Shown piece after piece: positions 60,421 to 64,000 of a stretch of 64,000 bases of DNA (the stretch's first letter is position 1; each line of letters begins with the position of its first letter). Source of the DNA: Alkalihalobacillus pseudalcaliphilus (GTDB taxonomy: Bacteria > Bacillota > Bacilli > Bacillales > Bacillaceae_D); assembly GCF_028610675.1 (NCBI RefSeq), contig NZ_JAQQWS010000006.1:62001-126000 (forward strand), given 5' to 3'. The notes under the pieces were generated by a model. The model ran no database searches. It had not been told where the DNA came from and saw only the letters and a program-made list of their open reading frames with translations. The position numbers were made by a program, and so were the translations under genes.

Positions 60421-61806
60421 TTAAATCTCATTTGTTTCGAGCTGTTGAGTAGGATCATTATAAATCGTCTCATCTAATTCTTTCGTCCATTTCCCTGTCA
60501 ATGTACCTGCTGTCATACTCCCGCTCACATTCACTGCTGTACGCCCCATATCTATAAGGGGTTCAACAGATATTAACAATCCTGCTAAAGCAATTGGCAT
60601 ATCGAGGGCTGATAAAACTAAAAGTGCCGCAAACGTCGCTCCTCCACCTACACCAGCTACGCCAAAAGAACTAATAGCCACAACTAAAATTAACATAAGA
60701 ATAAAACCAGGATCTAAAGGATTAATTCCAATTGTGGGAGCAATCATAACCGCTAACATTGCTGGATAAATACCTGCACAACCATTTTGTCCGATTGATA
60801 AACCAAAAGAACCAGCAAAATTCGCCGTCCCCTCGGGAACACCTAATTTTCTTTGCGTCTCAATATTTAAGGGTAATGCTCCAGCACTAGTACGAGAAGT
60901 AAAAGCAAACGCTAATACTGGAAATGCTTTTTTTACATAAGTGATAGGATTCAAGCCTGAAAAGAGTAATAATAATAAATGAATAATAAACATAACAGCT
61001 AAAGCTACATATGAAGCGACGACAAATTTCCCTAGACTTGCAATCGCAGTCAAATCACTTGTTGCAACTGTCCGAGTCATAATCGCTAAAACGCCATATG
61101 GGGTTAAACGTAATATGAATGTAACGACTCGCATGATAATTGCGTGAATAGAACCTATTAGATTTGCAAAGGTTTCCGCTTTCTCGGGCTCTTTCCGCCG
61201 AACCCCTAAGTAAGCAATACCTAAAAACACAGTAAATATAACGACCGCAATAGTCGATGTTGAGCGCGCACCAGTAAAATCTAAGAAAGGATTAGCAGGC
61301 AACAATTGAATGATTTGTTGAGGGAAGCTTAAACCTTCTACGTTATTTGTATAATTTTCTTCTAATGAAATACCTCGTGCTTGCTCCGCTTCTCCTTGTT
61401 CAATTTCAATCGCTTCTAAGTTAAAACCCACAGACGTAGCAATACCTACAGCCGCTGCAATTGCAGTCGTCCCAACCAAAACAGCTAGTATGAGAACACT
61501 AATTTTGCCTACATTTTTAGTCAATGTCATTTTCGTAAAAGCTGCTAAGATGGATACAAAGATAAGAGGCATAACAATCATTTGTAAAAAGCGAATGTAA
61601 CCTGTTCCAACAATGTTAAACCAATTCGATGTCTCAGCTATAATTTCTGAAGATGCTCCATAAACCCATTGTAAACCTAGACCAAACAGTATACCTACTC
61701 CTAAAGCTGTAAATACTCTTTTTGAAAAAGAAATATGATTGCGCTGCATCCAATATAAACCCAAAATAAGGACAAGCATTATACATACATTTAAGATAAT
61801 AAACAT
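60421..61806 (-). CDS. tcyP: L-cystine symporter TcyP (dicarboxylate/amino acid:cation symporter family)
   Basis: 461 residues; ATG at 61806 (MFIILNVCIML) has GAGAGGTGAG upstream, the frame up to 61833 lacks a site. About nine spans and two hairpins. Family motifs: FAFTSRTSAGALPLNIETQ (serine-rich hairpin), GQNGCAGIYPAMLAV, FGVAGVGGGATFAALLVLSA and MGRTAVNVSGSMTAGTL. Length and extracytoplasmic linker (EAIEIEQGEAEQARG) match TcyP rather than GltP/DctP. Imports cystine; B. subtilis controls it through CymR. Confidence 0.9.
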   Translation of the reverse strand: MFIILNVCIMLVLILGLYWMQRNHISFSKRVFTALGVGILFGLGLQWVYGASSEIIAETSNWFNIVGTGYIRFLQMIVMPLIFVSILAAFTKMTLTKNVGKISVLILAVLVGTTAIAAAVGIATSVGFNLEAIEIEQGEAEQARGISLEENYTNNVEGLSFPQQIIQLLPANPFLDFTGARSTSTIAVVIFTVFLGIAYLGVRRKEPEKAETFANLIGSIHAIIMRVVTFILRLTPYGVLAIMTRTVATSDLTAIASLGKFVVASYVALAVMFIIHLLLLLFSGLNPITYVKKAFPVLAFAFTSRTSAGALPLNIETQRKLGVPEGTANFAGSFGLSIGQNGCAGIYPAMLAVMIAPTIGINPLDPGFILMLILVVAISSFGVAGVGGGATFAALLVLSALDMPIALAGLLISVEPLIDMGRTAVNVSGSMTAGTLTGKWTKELDETIYNDPTQQLETNEI

Positions 61807-61832
61807 GCCTTTCTCACCTCTCCAGCTAATCA

Positions 61833-61878
61833 ATTATTCCACTTATACAAGTATTCAAATTTGATAAGTCGGAATAAT
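61833..61878. promoter_or_regulatory. long inverted repeat upstream of tcyP, candidate operator
   Basis: ATTATTCCACTTAT (61833-61846) and ATAAGTCGGAATAAT (61864-61878) are complementary but for one extra base; 17-nt centre. It lies 27 bp upstream of the start codon. The GGAAT halves recall CymR-type sites, but I do not claim a match to that consensus. Confidence 0.45.
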
Positions 61879-62008
61879 ACAATATATGTGAGTGTTTGAA
61901 ATTGATGTCTTTTATTTATATCTTTTATGTACTCAGAAATTAAAAATGACCTTTTTATTTGAAATAAAACCTGCCAAGGCATCCATCGATCGCTTTGACA
62001 GGTAATCT

Positions 62009-62800
62009 TTAATATAAATGTGGCACTCTACTTTCGAATACAGGTACATCATTTCTTATCTTTACTACTTTCTCTAAATCGATTTGAGAAGACAGAGTCT
62101 GCTCTTTATTTGCTGTACCTTCAACTAAAATATTCCCCCAAGGGTCAATCACTTTTGATCGTCCCGCAAAAATCGTCCCTTGATCTTCACCGATACCATT
62201 ACACGAGACCACATAATGTTGATTTTCAATCGCACGACTTTGCTGTAAAATATTCCAATGCTTAAACCTTACTTCTGGCCATTGGGCAACAATAAAAAGG
62301 ACTTGTACCCCTTGTAACGCTAGTGATCTTGATAACTCTGGAAAACGTAAGTCATAACAAATGATTAGACCCATTTTATTACCATCTAACGTAAAAACCT
62401 GTCCTTTCTTTTGTCCCGCACTTAAGTAAGCTGGCTCATTTAACATCGGCACTAAATGGACTTTATCATATTGATAAACGAGTTCACCTTCACGATTAAA
62501 AACGAGAGAGCGATTATAAATATCGGACCCTTCCTTAACCGCAATCGAGCCGCCAATGATATGAACACCATATGATTTTGCAAGTCTACTTAAAAATTGA
62601 TACGTAACCCCATTAGGTGTATCAGCGATTTCTTTAAGTGCTTCTAACCGATAACCTGTTGTCCACATTTCAGGCAAGACAAGGATATCAGGTTTTTCAT
62701 TCTTATTTAACTCATCAACAACCCATTTCTCAACACGTTCGCGGTTAGCCTGAGGATTTGCCGGAATAACTTCCATTTGAATGCAAGATATACGTAACAC
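62009..62800 (-). CDS. carbon-nitrogen hydrolase (nitrilase superfamily, MtnU/Nit2-like)
   Basis: 263 residues; GTG at 62800 has GAGGGGTG upstream and the frame to 62815 would start inside it. Catalytic triad: Glu in LVLPEMWTTGY, Lys in YDKVHLVPM, Cys in GLIICYDLRFPEL. The DQGTIFAGRSKVIDPWG block is typical of omega-amidase/Nit2 and of Bacillus MtnU (YkrU) near methionine salvage. No salvage genes lie here, so the substrate is open. Confidence 0.88.
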   Translation of the reverse strand: MLRISCIQMEVIPANPQANRERVEKWVVDELNKNEKPDILVLPEMWTTGYRLEALKEIADTPNGVTYQFLSRLAKSYGVHIIGGSIAVKEGSDIYNRSLVFNREGELVYQYDKVHLVPMLNEPAYLSAGQKKGQVFTLDGNKMGLIICYDLRFPELSRSLALQGVQVLFIVAQWPEVRFKHWNILQQSRAIENQHYVVSCNGIGEDQGTIFAGRSKVIDPWGNILVEGTANKEQTLSSQIDLEKVVKIRNDVPVFESRVPHLY

Positions 62801-62815
62801 TAACTCACCCCTCAA

Positions 62816-62857
62816 AAAAAATCAGTTTATCTATTATAGCTAGATTAACTGATTTTT
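62816..62857 (-). terminator. terminator of the SDR operon
   Basis: AAAAATCAGTT-ATCTA pairs with TAGAT-AACTGATTTTT, 7-nt loop, minus-strand TTTTTTTT tail. Confidence 0.85.
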
Positions 62858-62885
62858 CGGAATAGATAAAGGATCTTTCTTTGTT

Positions 62886-63047
62886 TTAAATAAGTGGAAA
62901 ATTACTTTGATAGGATGGATTACGATAAAAAGGAGGTCTTGGTCCAATTTTTTGCATCTTCCATGAATGATTTAAATACGTCATCGTCACAAGACCTGGT
63001 TGATTACTTAATAGTAAAGTCAACTCAGGGTTAAATTGAAACTTCAT
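62886..63047 (-). CDS. 53-residue hypothetical protein
   Basis: ATG at 63047 (MKFQFNPELTLLLSNQ) has GGAGGAG eight bases upstream. It ends in an aromatic- and Pro-rich tail (KIGPRPPFYRNPSYQ). No family known. 16 bp after the SDR gene and before their common terminator, so in the same operon. Confidence 0.65.
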   Translation of the reverse strand: MKFQFNPELTLLLSNQPGLVTMTYLNHSWKMQKIGPRPPFYRNPSYQSNFPLI

Positions 63048-63063
63048 TCCATCTTCTCCTCCA

Positions 63064-63975
63064 TTAAGAATTGGTTGATTCTCCGCCATCTACATGTAGT
63101 ACTTGTGCCGTAACAAACCTTGAATCATCAGAAGCTAAATAAACGTACGTCGGAGCAAGCTCAAATGGTTGAGCCACACGTTTCATCGGATTTTGCGAGC
63201 CAAAAATCGCCACCTGATCAGCCGTAAAACTTGCTGGAATAAGTGGTGTCCATATTCGACCAGGTGCAACGGCATTGACACGAATGCCCTTATCCACGAC
63301 ATTTTTAGCTAAAGCTCGTGTAAATCCAACAATTGCTCCCTTTGTAGCCGTATAATCAATCATTTGTTCTTCACCATTATATGTGACGACAGATGTGGTG
63401 CCAATTATGGAACTCCCTGCTTTCATATATGGTAAAGCTGCTCTTGTCGTATAAAAATGTGAGTAAATATTTACTTTAAATGTATCATCAAATTGTTCGT
63501 CAGTAATATCAGTCAATTCCTTTTGCTGAAATTGAATACCTACATTGTTCACTAAAATATCAATTTTGCCCCAACGCTTAACCGTTTGCGTAACAATATC
63601 TATACTTTGTTTTTTTTCCCTTACATCTCCAGGTAATAAAAGACACTCTCTTCCCAATTCTTCTACTCGCCTTTTCGTTCGATGTGCATCCTCATGCTCA
63701 TTAAGATAAGAAATAGCAATATCTGCTCCTTCTTTTGCAAAAGCAATAGCAACCGCCGCGCCTATCCCACTGTCACCTCCCGTTATAAGTGCCACTTTAT
63801 TACTCAGCTTTTCACTACCTTTATAATGAGGGTTTTCAAGAATAGGCAATGGTACCATTAAGGCATCTACACCTGGTTGATTTAGCTGTCTTTGTTCAGG
63901 AACTGTAACTGGAATTTCTTCATATCTTTCAATCTTGCCATAATGACGATAAAGCGGATATGGTGATGTTTGCAT
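63064..63975 (-). CDS. SDR family oxidoreductase, general-stress type (YdaD/YhdF-like)
   Basis: 303 residues, ATG behind AAGGAAA. Long N-terminal extension (about 1-55) typical of this subgroup, then the SDR core: ALITGGDSGIGAAVA, NNVGIQFQQ, catalytic Ser in TTSVVTYNG, DYTATKGAIVGFTR with Tyr and Lys, and NAVAPGRIWTPL. C-terminus VLHVDGGEST. In B. subtilis such genes are sigma-B stress genes; any promoter here would lie outside the window. Confidence 0.9.
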   Translation of the reverse strand: MQTSPYPLYRHYGKIERYEEIPVTVPEQRQLNQPGVDALMVPLPILENPHYKGSEKLSNKVALITGGDSGIGAAVAIAFAKEGADIAISYLNEHEDAHRTKRRVEELGRECLLLPGDVREKKQSIDIVTQTVKRWGKIDILVNNVGIQFQQKELTDITDEQFDDTFKVNIYSHFYTTRAALPYMKAGSSIIGTTSVVTYNGEEQMIDYTATKGAIVGFTRALAKNVVDKGIRVNAVAPGRIWTPLIPASFTADQVAIFGSQNPMKRVAQPFELAPTYVYLASDDSRFVTAQVLHVDGGESTNS

Positions 63976-64000
63976 CGTTTCCTTAAATTTTTCCTGTAGT

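Overview
The window reads as chromosome of a low-GC, endospore-forming member of the Bacillaceae. Strong AGGAGG-type ribosome binding sites, frequent TTG/GTG starts and a family-level set of Bacillus genes support this: PdaA-type spore-cortex deacetylase, MreBH, YfkAB, YfkD, SE1561, FbpB-like protein, TcyP, and an RNase H close to the Bacillus halodurans enzyme. Secreted proteins are rich in Glu/Asp, which fits an alkaliphilic or halotolerant relative of Halalkalibacter/Alkalihalobacillus; this last step is inference. No rRNA, tRNA, transposase, phage gene or CRISPR array was seen.

Layout. 1-2.6 kb: end of an SRAP protein, small membrane proteins, a cupin. 3-10.2 kb: one minus-strand operon tetR-osmC-substrate-binding lipoprotein-[hairpin array]-two permeases-two ATPases of an oligopeptide/dipeptide-type ABC importer. 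10.6-14 kb: cell-wall-anchored pullulanase with cre-like sites upstream. 15.4-17.3 kb: a two-gene ribD-ribA operon. 17.5-19.1 kb: divergent TetR regulator and SDR. 20-21.8 kb: formate-tetrahydrofolate ligase. 22-27 kb: an AT-rich accessory block with tiny genes, a phosphotransferase, two gene remnants and a saccharopine-dehydrogenase-like protein, bracketed by diverged direct repeats. 27-41.9 kb: housekeeping and small genes (rlmD, GAF protein, pdaA, GNAT, PIG-L protein, class I fumarase, phosphatase, yfkAB, yfkD, M28 peptidase, several proteins under 60 residues). 42.4-46.4 kb: oligoendopeptidase F, split chromate transporter and Lrp-type regulator. 46.4-51.1 kb: MoxR-DUF58-DUF4129-DUF4129 operon. 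52-58.9 kb: RNase H, aldehyde dehydrogenase and a 19-codon ORF, a deacetylase lipoprotein, NSS transporter, DCC protein. 59-64 kb: possible small RNA, mreBH, tcyP, a nitrilase-family hydrolase, SDR.

The most unusual content is non-coding. Four tandem arrays (7.0, 19.5, 29.6 and 58.1 kb) have unit lengths of 51 or 52 bp. Each unit carries two complementary arms of about 8-9 bp around a 12-13 nt loop, followed by a pyrimidine-rich spacer. Two unrelated sequence families (CCCCGAG type and GAGTAACT type) share this geometry. Lone units lie at 10.46, 15.23, 35.31 and 42.02 kb. Three of the four arrays sit beside a second, dispersed repeat class, a few hundred bp long, with GC-rich imperfect palindromes and GCCACCA/TGGTGGC hairpins. 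Its left edge reads TATGAAAGTT, and in three cases that edge follows directly on the T-tract of a terminator.
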